Origin: Geomonas sp. Red32 | GTDB lineage: Bacteria; Desulfobacterota; Desulfuromonadia; Geobacterales; Geobacteraceae | Direction: 5' to 3' | DNA length: 64,000 bases | Assembly: GCF_023652955.1 (NCBI RefSeq) | Contig: NZ_JAKLOY010000001.1 | Coordinates: forward strand, 310,001-374,000 | Part shown: piece by piece, positions 8,277 to 16,309 of the stretch | How positions within the stretch are numbered: position 1 is the stretch's first letter | How the letters are laid out: every line of letters starts with the position of its first letter | Program-made: the position numbers and the translations under genes | The notes under the pieces: generated by a model | What the model saw: the letters and a program-made list of their open reading frames with translations, nothing else | Told to the model about the DNA's origin: nothing | Databases searched by the model: none

Positions 8277-9563
8277 TCAGGTCGCTTCGAGCAGTAATAA
8301 AGCCGGATCCTCCAGGTAGTGGAGTACCTTTCCGAGGAAGCGGGCGGCATAGGCGCCGTCGGTGGCGCGGTGGTCAAAGGTGAGCGAAAGGGGGAGGATC
8401 TTCCGGATGGCAATCTTCCCGTGGTGGACCCAGGGACGCTCGACGATCCGGCCGAAGCCCAGGATGGCGACGTCCGGCCAGTTGATGATGGGGGTCGCGA
8501 AGGTCCCCCCGAAGTGCCCGTAGTTGGTGATGGTGAAGCTCGAACCGCGCAGCTCGTCGAGGGCGATGGTCCGCTCCCGCGCCTTTTTACCCAACTCCTG
8601 CACCGCCTCCGCCAGTTCGATGATGCTCTTCTTGTCCACGTCCCGGATGACGGGTACCATGAGTCCCTCGGGGGTGTCAACTGCGATCCCGAAATGGTAC
8701 TCCTTCTTGAGGCAGATCACCTCGGCCTCCTCGTCGATGGATGCGTTCAAAAGCGGGTACTCGCGCAGGGCGTGCTGGGCCGCCTTCATGAAGAAGGGGA
8801 GGAAGGTGAGGTGGGCGCCACGGGATTCGACCACTTCCTGCTCCCGCATCCTCATCTCCCAGATCTCGGTTATATCGGCCTCCTCCATACTGGTCACGAA
8901 GGCGGTCATCCGTTGCGAGGCAAGGACGTTGCGGGCGATGGTCTTTCTCAGCCCCCGTAGCGGGAGCCCCTCTCCGGGGCAGGCCGCCGGGACGGTAAGC
9001 GCTTCCGCCGCCTCTTCGCGGCGATGCCTTTCCCCTTTTGCTTCCAGATCCTCGGGCCGGATGCAGCCGCGCGGCCCGCTTCCCCGGACGGTCCGGAGAT
9101 CGATCCCGCGTTCCCGCGCGATCCGGCGCACCATCGGGGTGGCCAGTCCTTCGAAGGAGCCAGCGGCGGCCCCTTCCCCACTCGGGGCGCCACTGGGCGA
9201 GGGAGCGGCACTACCCGCCCTCGGAGCTTCCGGAGTCGAGGGGGCGTGCTCCTCCGCCTCCGGAAGCGATCCAACAATCCCCACCGATGGCCGCCGGGGC
9301 GGCTCTCCCCCTTCCCTTGCAGCCTCACCCTCCTCGATGGAGAGTAGCGTTTCCCCAACCTTTACCGTCTCCCCCTCCTGGCGGTGGATCCGCACGATCC
9401 GGCCGGCACGCGGGGAAGGCACCTCGACCACGGCCTTGTCGGTCTCCACCTCGAGCACCGCCTGGTGCTGCGTCACCCGGTCTCCCTCGGAAACCAGCCA
9501 CTTGCGCAGTTCCACCTCGGCGATACCTTCGCCCAGATCGGGGAGTTTGAAATCAAAGGCCAT
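8277..9563 (-). CDS. Dihydrolipoamide acyltransferase (E2) of a 2-oxoacid dehydrogenase complex
   Basis: This 428-residue E2 has an N-terminal lipoyl domain with the lipoylated lysine in ETDKAVVEVPSP (Lys43), a Pro/Ala/Glu-rich linker (about 85-130), a peripheral-subunit-binding domain (ATPMVRRIARERGIDL) and a C-terminal catalytic domain with DHRATDG (His398, Asp402). It transfers the acyl group made by E1 to CoA. The ATG at 9563 is chosen over one five codons upstream because CAGGAGA sits 6 bases before it. It follows E1 beta, and a small hairpin lies in the 107-base gap. Pyruvate and branched-chain complexes look alike at this level, so the substrate is open. Confidence 0.93.
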   Translation of the reverse strand: MAFDFKLPDLGEGIAEVELRKWLVSEGDRVTQHQAVLEVETDKAVVEVPSPRAGRIVRIHRQEGETVKVGETLLSIEEGEAAREGGEPPRRPSVGIVGSLPEAEEHAPSTPEAPRAGSAAPSPSGAPSGEGAAAGSFEGLATPMVRRIARERGIDLRTVRGSGPRGCIRPEDLEAKGERHRREEAAEALTVPAACPGEGLPLRGLRKTIARNVLASQRMTAFVTSMEEADITEIWEMRMREQEVVESRGAHLTFLPFFMKAAQHALREYPLLNASIDEEAEVICLKKEYHFGIAVDTPEGLMVPVIRDVDKKSIIELAEAVQELGKKARERTIALDELRGSSFTITNYGHFGGTFATPIINWPDVAILGFGRIVERPWVHHGKIAIRKILPLSLTFDHRATDGAYAARFLGKVLHYLEDPALLLLEAT

Positions 9564-9637
9564 GGAATCTCCTGTCATCGCATATCGGGGGATATTCAGC
9601 GCCCGTTGTATAGGGACTGGGGTTTGTAAGGCCCTTC

Positions 9638-9661
9638 ATCCGGGGGGGCGGGTGCCCGGAT
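9638..9661. promoter_or_regulatory. Intercistronic hairpin between E1 beta and E2
   Basis: ATCCGGG and CCCGGAT form a perfect 7-bp stem across a 10-base loop between the E1 beta stop and the E2 start. It could adjust the relative expression or stability of the two messages. Confidence 0.4.
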
Positions 9662-9670
9662 CGGGAGGGC

Positions 9671-10633
9671 CTAGTATTTGAGGACGTCCTCGACGGCGGC
9701 CTGGATCTGCTGTATCGAGGGGAGGTAGTGGTCGATCAGCTTGGCCAGGGGAACCGGGACGTCGGGGGCGGCCACCCGCTTGACCGGTCCCCGCAGAAAG
9801 AGGATCCCGTCGCAGGCCAAGGTCGCCGCGATCTCTGCCCCGACCCCGCAGGTCAGCGCCGCCTCGTGAACGATCACCGCCCGGCCGGTCTTCTTCACCG
9901 AGCCGAGTACGCACTCCATATCGAGGGGGTTCAAGGTCAGCATGTCGATGACTTCGGCATCGAACCCGGCAACCGCTTTCAGCACCCGCTCCAGCATGCT
10001 TCCCCAGGCGACAACGGTGACCTCGCGCCCCGGCCGCGCCACCCTGGCCCGGCCGAGCTCCACGAGGTATTCCCCCTCCGGCACCTCCTCCTTGATCATC
10101 CGGTAGAGCCGGGTCGGCTCCAGGAAGAGTACCGGGTCCGGGTCACGCAGGGAGGCGAGTAAAAGCCCCTTCGCGTTGTACGGGCCTGAGGGGACCACCA
10201 CCTTGAGACCGGGGGCTTGGCAAAAAAGGGCCTCGGTGCTTTCTTCGTGGAGTTCGGGGGCCTTGATGCCGCCGCCGTAGGGGGTGCGGACCACCATGGG
10301 GCACCCGAAGCGCCCCCGGGAGCGGGAGCGAAGGCGCGCCCCATGGGCGAAGAGCTGCTCGAAAGCGGAGTAGGTGAACCCCATGAACTGGATCTCGGGG
10401 ACCGGCCTCAGGCCACAGGCGGCCATGCCGATGGCGGCGCCCATGATCCCGGATTCGCTGAGCGGAGTGTCCAGCACCCGCTCCGGGCCGAAACGGTCCT
10501 GAAGCCCCTCGGTGACCCGGAAGACGCCGCCGTCGCGCCCGACATCCTCGCCGATGATCACCACCCGGTCGTCCCGCGCCATCTCCTGGGCCAGCGCCTG
10601 GTTGATGGCCTGTACCATGTTCAGCTGGGCCAT
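9671..10633 (-). CDS. 2-oxoacid dehydrogenase E1 component, beta subunit
   Basis: This 320-residue transketolase-fold protein opens with VQAINQALAQEMARDD and IGEDVGRDGGVFRVTEGL, the standard E1 beta pyrimidine-binding region, and ends with the C-terminal transketolase domain. It forms the alpha2-beta2 decarboxylase with the neighbouring E1 alpha. The start at 10633 is two bases past the E1 alpha stop, with GGAAGGAG upstream. Longer frames upstream of this ATG lie inside the E1 alpha gene and are rejected. Confidence 0.94.
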   Translation of the reverse strand: MAQLNMVQAINQALAQEMARDDRVVIIGEDVGRDGGVFRVTEGLQDRFGPERVLDTPLSESGIMGAAIGMAACGLRPVPEIQFMGFTYSAFEQLFAHGARLRSRSRGRFGCPMVVRTPYGGGIKAPELHEESTEALFCQAPGLKVVVPSGPYNAKGLLLASLRDPDPVLFLEPTRLYRMIKEEVPEGEYLVELGRARVARPGREVTVVAWGSMLERVLKAVAGFDAEVIDMLTLNPLDMECVLGSVKKTGRAVIVHEAALTCGVGAEIAATLACDGILFLRGPVKRVAAPDVPVPLAKLIDHYLPSIQQIQAAVEDVLKY

Positions 10634-10634
10634 A

Positions 10635-11690
10635 TCAGCGCTCCTTCCTTTGCCGCTTTTGGCGGGGGGTGAGCTCGGCCAGGGCGCCCTCGAAAAGCTC
10701 GGCCGGTTCCGGGGGAGGGATTTCCTCCATTTCCCGTACCGCCTGATCGATGGCGGCGGTGGCCCACCCCCGGACCTCGCCGGCAGCCTCAGGCGTCCAG
10801 CGGCCACGCGATTCCAGGTACCGCTCCATTCTCAAGAGGGGGTCCCGGCTCCGCCAGTACTCCACCTCTTCGGGCGAGCGGTAGCGGCCGGCGTCGTCGG
10901 CGGTGGTATGATCGGCCATGCGGTAGGTCAGGCACTCGACCATGGCCGGTCCCTCACCGCGCCGCGCCTTCTCGAGCGCACCGGAAACCGCGGCATAGAC
11001 CGCCAGCACGTCGTTGCCGTCCACCTGGATCCCCTCGAACCCGTACCCGACCGCCTTCTGGGCCAGGGTCGCCGAGGCGGTCTGCCCCTTCACCGGGACC
11101 GAGATGGCCCACTGGTTGTTCTGGCAGATGAAGACGATGGGGAGCCGGTAGACCCCGGCCATGTTCATCGCCTCGTGGAAGTCCCCCTTCGAGGTGGCGC
11201 CGTCGCCGAAGAAGACGGCCACCGCGGCCGGCTCGCGCCGGTACCGGACCGCCAGTGCCGCCCCCACCGCCTGGGGAAGCTGGCTTCCCACCGCCACGCA
11301 AAAAGGGAAGATCTTGAACTGTTCGGGGATCCGCTGGGCCCGTTCGTCGCCGGTCCAGTACTGGAGGAGCTGCGGGATCGGGAAGCCCAGGGTTAGGTGT
11401 ACCCCCATCTCCCGGAAGGAGGGGAAGATCCAGTCTTCCTTGGTGAGGGCGAAGGCGCTTCCGACCTGGGTGGCCTCCTGCCCCTTCACCGGGGGATAGG
11501 TCCCCATCCGGCCTTCCCGCTGCAGGGAGACCGCACGCTCGTCGAAGACGCGGGTGAGTACCATGAAACGGTACATCTCCCAGAGTCGATCGTCGGATAG
11601 CTTCGGAAGGAGTGCCAGATCCACGTCGCCGGAGGGGTCGAGGATGGTGAGCTGGCGTACCTGGAACGTCGCGATTACCGTGTCTGGCAT
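10635..11690 (-). CDS. 2-oxoacid dehydrogenase E1 component, alpha subunit
   Basis: This 351-residue subunit carries the thiamine diphosphate motif, GDGATSKGDFHEAMNM followed about 25 residues after GDG by the paired Asn of CQNNQWAISVP, and the phosphorylation-loop-like YRMADHTTADDAGRYR segment. It decarboxylates a 2-oxoacid and passes the acyl group to E2 lipoate. The ATG at 11690 begins the conserved N-terminus (MPDTVIATFQVRQL), although no strong Shine-Dalgarno is visible. Longer upstream frames look non-coding. The gene order E1 alpha, E1 beta, E2 is standard. Confidence 0.92.
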   Translation of the reverse strand: MPDTVIATFQVRQLTILDPSGDVDLALLPKLSDDRLWEMYRFMVLTRVFDERAVSLQREGRMGTYPPVKGQEATQVGSAFALTKEDWIFPSFREMGVHLTLGFPIPQLLQYWTGDERAQRIPEQFKIFPFCVAVGSQLPQAVGAALAVRYRREPAAVAVFFGDGATSKGDFHEAMNMAGVYRLPIVFICQNNQWAISVPVKGQTASATLAQKAVGYGFEGIQVDGNDVLAVYAAVSGALEKARRGEGPAMVECLTYRMADHTTADDAGRYRSPEEVEYWRSRDPLLRMERYLESRGRWTPEAAGEVRGWATAAIDQAVREMEEIPPPEPAELFEGALAELTPRQKRQRKER

Positions 11691-11820
11691 GGTCAGGGCT
11701 CTCAGGGGAGGTTGGTCGTGCTCTGCCAAAAAGTGTACCACACCGTCATCGATAGCAAAGAGAGTAATGATAACGCCCTGATAGAGTCCCGCCCATCCAT
11801 TGAGGCCCGCAGAGCGCTCC

Positions 11821-12504
11821 CTATGGCTGACGCCGCTTGGCGGCGAACCGGGAATAAAGGGCGGGAACCAGTGCGAAGAGCCCCAAAAGGGCGAAAGAGC
11901 CAAGCACCCGCGGCGAAGCGACGTCGCCCAGGGAGTGGATGCCGGCCAGCCCCGCGCCGGCGTTCACGTAGACGAAGCCGCCGGGGATGATGCCGATCAG
12001 GGTTGCCGTGACGAAGGTCCCGAGCCTGATCCCGGTGAGCCCGGCGGCCAGGTTGATGAGGAAGAAGGGAAAGAGCGGCACCAGCCTCAGAAAGAGGAGG
12101 TAGTTGAAACCGCGGAGCTCCAGTTCCCTGTTAAGCCCCTCCAGGCGGGGGCCGAAGCGGCGGAGCACGGTGTCCCGCAACAGATAGCGGGCGACCAGAA
12201 AAGCGAGGGTGGCCCCGACGGTGGCGGCGGCGACCGCGTAGACGGTCCCAAGCCAGGAGCCGAAAAGGGCGCCGGCGGCAAGGGAAAGGATGGCGGCGCC
12301 GGGGAGGGAAAGGGCAGTCTGGAGGATGTAGATGGCAGTAAAGGCGGCCACGGTGAGGAGCGGGTGCATCTCGTTGTAGCGGGCGGCCGCCTCGCGGTTG
12401 GCCTTCAGCGACTCCAGGGTCAGGTAACGCCCGAGGTCGAAGTAGAAGAAGAGCCCCACCGCCAGCAGGGCGATGACGAGCAGGATGACTTTCTTTACCG
12501 GCAA
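11821..12504 (-). CDS. TVP38/TMEM64 family membrane protein
   Basis: This 227-residue protein has about six hydrophobic segments. It shows the DedA/VTT-type core with a Gly-rich entry (SLPGAAILSLAAGALFG) and the RLVPLFPFFLINLAAGLT motif typical of TVP38-family proteins, which are related to lipid scramblases and transporters. It sits 13 bases behind the E3-like gene. A pairing of TVP38 proteins with mercuric-reductase-like flavoproteins is common in bacteria. The role of the pair is not settled. Confidence 0.85.
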   Translation of the reverse strand: MPVKKVILLVIALLAVGLFFYFDLGRYLTLESLKANREAAARYNEMHPLLTVAAFTAIYILQTALSLPGAAILSLAAGALFGSWLGTVYAVAAATVGATLAFLVARYLLRDTVLRRFGPRLEGLNRELELRGFNYLLFLRLVPLFPFFLINLAAGLTGIRLGTFVTATLIGIIPGGFVYVNAGAGLAGIHSLGDVASPRVLGSFALLGLFALVPALYSRFAAKRRQP

Positions 12505-12517
12505 GGATTACTCCTTT

Positions 12518-14032
12518 CTAGTGCCGCTGCCAGCGAAGCCAGGCAGTCAGCAGGTTCTTCAGCCGGGGGGTGAGCCGGCTGCGGTTGTAGAGGTCGGCCA
12601 GCTTGCGGATAGCCTCGGCCTGGGTGGGATAGGGATGAACGGTCCTCCCGATGGCGGAGAGACCGGCCCCGGAGCCGATCGCCAGCGACAGCTCGTTGAG
12701 CATCTCTCCTGCGTGACGTGCCACCAGGGTCGCCCCGAGAATGCGGTCGCTCCCCTTCTTCAGGTACACCCGGGCGAAGCCATCGGTCTCGCCGTCGAGG
12801 AGGGCACGGTCGACTTCGGCAAGCGGGACGGTCAGCGTGGAGGCCTCGACCCCGCGGGCCGCAGCCTCCTCCGGGTAGTTTCCGACGTGGGCTATTTCGG
12901 GATCGGTGTAAGTGCACCAGGGGACGGTCAGCCGCGAGTTGCGCTGGCGCCCGTGAAAAAGCGCGTTAGCAATCACGATCCTTGCCTGGGCGTCGGCCAA
13001 GTGGGTGAACTTCAGTCCCGGGCAGACGTCGCCCGCCGCGTACACCCGCCGGTTGGTGGTCCTCAAGAAATCATCCACCACGACGCCGCTCCGGCCGGAA
13101 GCGATTCCCGCGCTCTCCAATCCCAGCCCCTCCAGGTTGGGGATCCGGCCGGCCGCCACCAGGATGGCGTCGACCTCCAGCTCGACCCGTTCCCCTTCCC
13201 GCTCCAGCACCAGGGCCTTGCCCCCCTCCCCGGCCGAGACGGATGCGATGGCCGAGTGGAAGCGGACATCTATCCCCTCGCGGACGAAAGAGCGCAGCAG
13301 GAGCTCCCCGGCATCGGCGTCCTCCCGGGGAAGAAGCCGGCCGCCTCGCTCGAGGATGGTGACACGGCTCCCGAACCGGGCGAAGACCTGGGCGAGCTCG
13401 CAGCCGATGGGACCGGCACCGATCACCGCCAGCCGTGGGGGAAGCGAGGTGAGGGCGAAGACGGTCTCGTTGGTGAGATAGCCCGCTTCGGAAAGCCCCG
13501 GAATGCCGGGGGCGGCGGGGCGTCCTCCGGTGCAGAGCACGGCGCGGGCGAAGAGGAGGCGGCGCCCGTCCACCTCGATCTCGCCGGGGGCGGTGAAGCT
13601 CCCCTGGCCGAAGAAGACGTCCACCCCCAGCTCGTCCCGGAATCGCCGGGCGGAGTCGTGAGGGCTCAGCTCCGCGCGCAGGCGGCGCATCCGCTCGAGG
13701 GCTTTGCCGAAGGCGATTTCCCCCGCCCGCCGCTCCGGGAAAGCTCTCCCCTGCGATTCCCAAAACATCCGGGATGAGTGAATGAGCGCCTTGGAGGGGA
13801 CACAGCCGACGTTCAGGCAGTCGCCCCCCAACAGGTGGCGCTCGACGAGGGCCACCTTGGCGCCAAGCCCCGCAGCCCCGGCGGCGCAGACCAGGCCGGC
13901 GGTTCCTCCGCCGACCACCACCAGGTTATAGCGCCCCGACGGGACCGGGTTGACCCAGCCGGAGGGGTGGAGGTTGGCGGCAAGGTTACGGTTGTCTTCG
14001 GTGTCCGGCTGGACGAGGATCGGGTCGCTCAT
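12518..14032 (-). CDS. FAD-dependent pyridine nucleotide-disulphide oxidoreductase (mercuric reductase / dihydrolipoyl dehydrogenase type)
   Basis: This 504-residue flavoprotein has an N-terminal FAD-binding GGGTAGLVCAAGAAGLGAK, a redox disulphide GGDCLNVGCVPSKA (Cys72, Cys77), a NAD(P) binding motif GAGPIGCELAQ, a second FAD contact (RRVYAAGDV) and the C-terminal HPYPTQAE His-Glu pair. It could serve as the E3 of the E1-E2 genes encoded about 830 bases downstream, or as a TVP38-associated reductase. The start at 14032 is preferred over a slightly longer frame because GAGG lies before it. It heads the same-strand run 14032 to 7396. Confidence 0.88.
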   Translation of the reverse strand: MSDPILVQPDTEDNRNLAANLHPSGWVNPVPSGRYNLVVVGGGTAGLVCAAGAAGLGAKVALVERHLLGGDCLNVGCVPSKALIHSSRMFWESQGRAFPERRAGEIAFGKALERMRRLRAELSPHDSARRFRDELGVDVFFGQGSFTAPGEIEVDGRRLLFARAVLCTGGRPAAPGIPGLSEAGYLTNETVFALTSLPPRLAVIGAGPIGCELAQVFARFGSRVTILERGGRLLPREDADAGELLLRSFVREGIDVRFHSAIASVSAGEGGKALVLEREGERVELEVDAILVAAGRIPNLEGLGLESAGIASGRSGVVVDDFLRTTNRRVYAAGDVCPGLKFTHLADAQARIVIANALFHGRQRNSRLTVPWCTYTDPEIAHVGNYPEEAAARGVEASTLTVPLAEVDRALLDGETDGFARVYLKKGSDRILGATLVARHAGEMLNELSLAIGSGAGLSAIGRTVHPYPTQAEAIRKLADLYNRSRLTPRLKNLLTAWLRWQRH

Positions 14033-14227
14033 GGGGGACCTCGGATACGCTGGGGACAATAACGCAGTGAAGATCGGTTAACAACTGGTTTCTTGTTTAA
14101 TGATAGCACCCCATCCCCACCCGCCTAGGCAAAAGCCCCGGCTCGCACTCAGCGCCGAAGCGGCAGAAACAAGGAAGGCCGAGGAGCGGAGGGAATAGGC
14201 GGCAGTGGAGGGGAAGGGATAAAAAAA

Positions 14228-14250
14228 AGGACGGCCGTGAGGCCGTCCCG
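14228..14250 (-). terminator. Rho-independent terminator of the lipoprotein unit
   Basis: A perfect GGACGGCC-GTGA-GGCCGTCC hairpin is followed on the minus strand by eight consecutive T residues (14221-14228). It ends the unit made up of the OMP and the lipoprotein. A second C/G-rich hairpin (CCCTCGCCC with GGGCGAGGG, about 14309-14347) lies between it and the stop codon. Confidence 0.88.
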
Positions 14251-14396
14251 GAGAGGACATAAACATGGCAGCCGGTTTCGCGAGGCACTCGTGCCTTCTC
14301 AAAACCGCCCTCGCCCGCCCTTCGGGCCCCCCCTAAAGGGGCGAGGGTATCATCGCATGCTCAACGAAGAGTGGTGCGGCAGCCGGAGGGGGCGGA

Positions 14397-14972
14397 TCAA
14401 CTGGCCTTGAAGAGGGCGTAGGTACCCATGAGGCCGGCGGAGAAGCTGGCATCGCCGCTGGCGGTCACCGTGGCAGTGGCCAACTGGGTCCAGGTTCCCG
14501 TGGCGGCGTCGTACCGGCAGACGATGACCGCTTGGCCGGCGGTGGCCGGGCCGGCCGAAATGGTGACCGAAAGGGCGGGGAGGACGCTGCTGACGACTCC
14601 CGCCTCGACGGTCAGGTAGCTCAGGAACCCGGACGGGGCGGTCCCCCTCGCGGTGGCAGGAAGGTTGGTCTCGTCGGTGGAATAGCTCACCTTGGTGCCG
14701 GTGGTACCGGAAACGACCGCGTGGCCGGCATCCTCGAGGAGGGTGTGCCCGGCCAGCACCACCTGGTTCCCGGAAGGTGCCGGGACCGGCACCGCTCCGG
14801 CGCCGGTGTACCCCCAGGAGTCGCTGGCCAAGGTTCCGGTGGCCGCCACTATGGTGGTGGGCTGGGATGGAGGCACGGTCCCGGCCACGCCGCTGTTCCG
14901 ATCCCCCACCCCGCAACCGGCAAGCCCAGCCACGACCAGGACCGCGAGAGCGAGTTTGATCCATTTCTTCAT
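14397..14972 (-). CDS. Putative lipoprotein of unknown function
   Basis: This 191-residue protein has a type II signal peptide: KK, a hydrophobic run and the lipobox VAGLAGC, with Cys20 as the lipidation site. The mature part is Thr/Ser/Gly/Ala-rich and probably all-beta, ending SFSAGLMGTYALFKAS. I do not recognise a family. It follows the OMP gene by 21 bases, so the two are probably cotranscribed and envelope-located. Confidence 0.75.
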   Translation of the reverse strand: MKKWIKLALAVLVVAGLAGCGVGDRNSGVAGTVPPSQPTTIVAATGTLASDSWGYTGAGAVPVPAPSGNQVVLAGHTLLEDAGHAVVSGTTGTKVSYSTDETNLPATARGTAPSGFLSYLTVEAGVVSSVLPALSVTISAGPATAGQAVIVCRYDAATGTWTQLATATVTASGDASFSAGLMGTYALFKAS

Positions 14973-14993
14973 GTTGGTATCTCCCGGCCGCGG

Positions 14994-15689
14994 CTAGAAC
15001 TTCAGCCTGAGCCCTACGGTGGCGTTGTGGCTGGCGAGCTTCAAGTCGGTGGAATTGGGCCAGTCCTTGCTAAGGCTGGCCCGGCTGGTCCCGAAGTAGC
15101 GATAGCCGACGTCCAGCGACAGCCTGCGGTTCAAGGCGAGGTCCATCCCGCCCCCCAGCTGGTAGGCGAAGGCCACCGCGTCGTCGGAGTTGAAGATGTG
15201 GTAGTTGAGGGCGCCGGTGTTGGCGTCCACCCCCTTGGCGGTGCTGACGCTCACCGAGGAGAATCCCATCCCGCCACCGAGGTAAGGGGTTACCGGGCTT
15301 TGGTTGTGGATGTCGAAGAAGCTGTTAAGCATAGCCGAGAAGGCGCCCACATGGCCGTCCACGTTGACGTAATGGGTGCCGTAGGTGGGCTCGGAGACGT
15401 TATTCATCTCCCCTTCCTTGTAGGAGAGCTCCCCTTCCACCCTCACGAAACCGAAATCGTACCCGGCGGTCCCCCCGATGTTGATGCCGGGATCGAACTG
15501 CACGAGGGCGGACTTGGTGGTTACCGGATTGTAGGCGGTGGTGCTGACGGTGGTGTCCTGCGGGGTGGATGAACCGGCAAAGAAGGAGATGTACCCGCCG
15601 GGGTCGGGGGCATTGGCGAAGCTGACGGCAGGTATAGCCGCCACCGCCACGAAAGCGCAGAGCGCCGCAAGTTTTCTGCTGATAATCAT
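14994..15689 (-). CDS. Outer-membrane beta-barrel protein (OmpA/OmpW-like porin domain)
   Basis: This 231-residue protein has a cleavable signal peptide (to about ...SFANA) and alternating-residue strands such as VRVEGELSYKEG, TPYLGGGMGFSSV and LSLDVGYRYFG. The last residue is Phe (GLRLKF), the usual barrel-assembly signal. The size fits an eight-strand barrel of the outer-membrane-protein beta-barrel superfamily. The start has GGAGAAAGG upstream; frames extending upstream are rejected. Confidence 0.82.
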   Translation of the reverse strand: MIISRKLAALCAFVAVAAIPAVSFANAPDPGGYISFFAGSSTPQDTTVSTTAYNPVTTKSALVQFDPGINIGGTAGYDFGFVRVEGELSYKEGEMNNVSEPTYGTHYVNVDGHVGAFSAMLNSFFDIHNQSPVTPYLGGGMGFSSVSVSTAKGVDANTGALNYHIFNSDDAVAFAYQLGGGMDLALNRRLSLDVGYRYFGTSRASLSKDWPNSTDLKLASHNATVGLRLKF

Positions 15690-16192
15690 TGACCTTTCTC
15701 CTTGACTGGTTGAGGTTTGCCTCCCATCGCCCCACACCCGGAGGCGGACGGACGGGAGAACTGGCAGTATCTGAAGCGGACTCTGTTCCGGCAACACCGC
15801 CGGTGGAACCGGGGTGGGACGCCGGGCGCACTGCTCCCCATCGGGTGACGCCAAGGGCGCACCCTTCCCTTAATCCCGGACGGCAATCCGGGGGCAGATG
15901 GTCCTGGACCGGCCGCGAGGCCTGGCCCGGAGGGGAATGACGGGTGGGTGAGATCGGCTACTGCAATGGTCCTGCGTCTAGACCCGGAGAGGGGAGGAGG
16001 CCGAGGGGGCGGTGGTGCCGGGTGAGGGCTGGGTGCAAGAACTAATCGAATGGCAACGGAACAGAGAAGCCGACGGAAACGGGGAAAATTATAGTCATCT
16101 TCCGGCCACAATGGAACCATTTTTTTCGTAAAATCAATCAATTAGATTCGTAAAACAGTCATAAGAAAAAGGGGACCACTGTCATTATCCAA
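15690..16192. other. Intergenic region without a convincing gene
   Basis: The first 330 bases are GC-rich and carry only short overlapping frames with no ribosome sites or family signatures. The part after about 16030 becomes AT-rich and probably holds the divergent promoters of the OMP gene and of the GGDEF-EAL gene. I found no clear -35/-10 pair. Confidence 0.4.
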
Positions 16193-16206
16193 CTTTAATA
16201 TTAAAG
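16193..16206. promoter_or_regulatory. Perfect 14-bp palindrome CTTTAATATTAAAG
   Basis: A perfect palindrome without spacer lies about 105 bases upstream of the GGDEF-EAL start codon, in the AT-rich part of the intergenic region. It is a candidate operator. A/T-rich palindromes arise by chance more easily than mixed ones. Confidence 0.35.
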
Positions 16207-16309
16207 AAGACACAAAGGGAAGGTCCCGGGATGAAGTTACCGTTGTATTGCGCTATCATTTTCAGCATCATAACCTTTAGAGGGTACGACTAAGCCTTTC
16301 GAGGTGATC

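Noticed and set aside
10636-10807. N-terminal extension of E1 beta
   Set aside because: It lies inside the E1 alpha coding region in another frame; the ATG at 10633 matches the family start.
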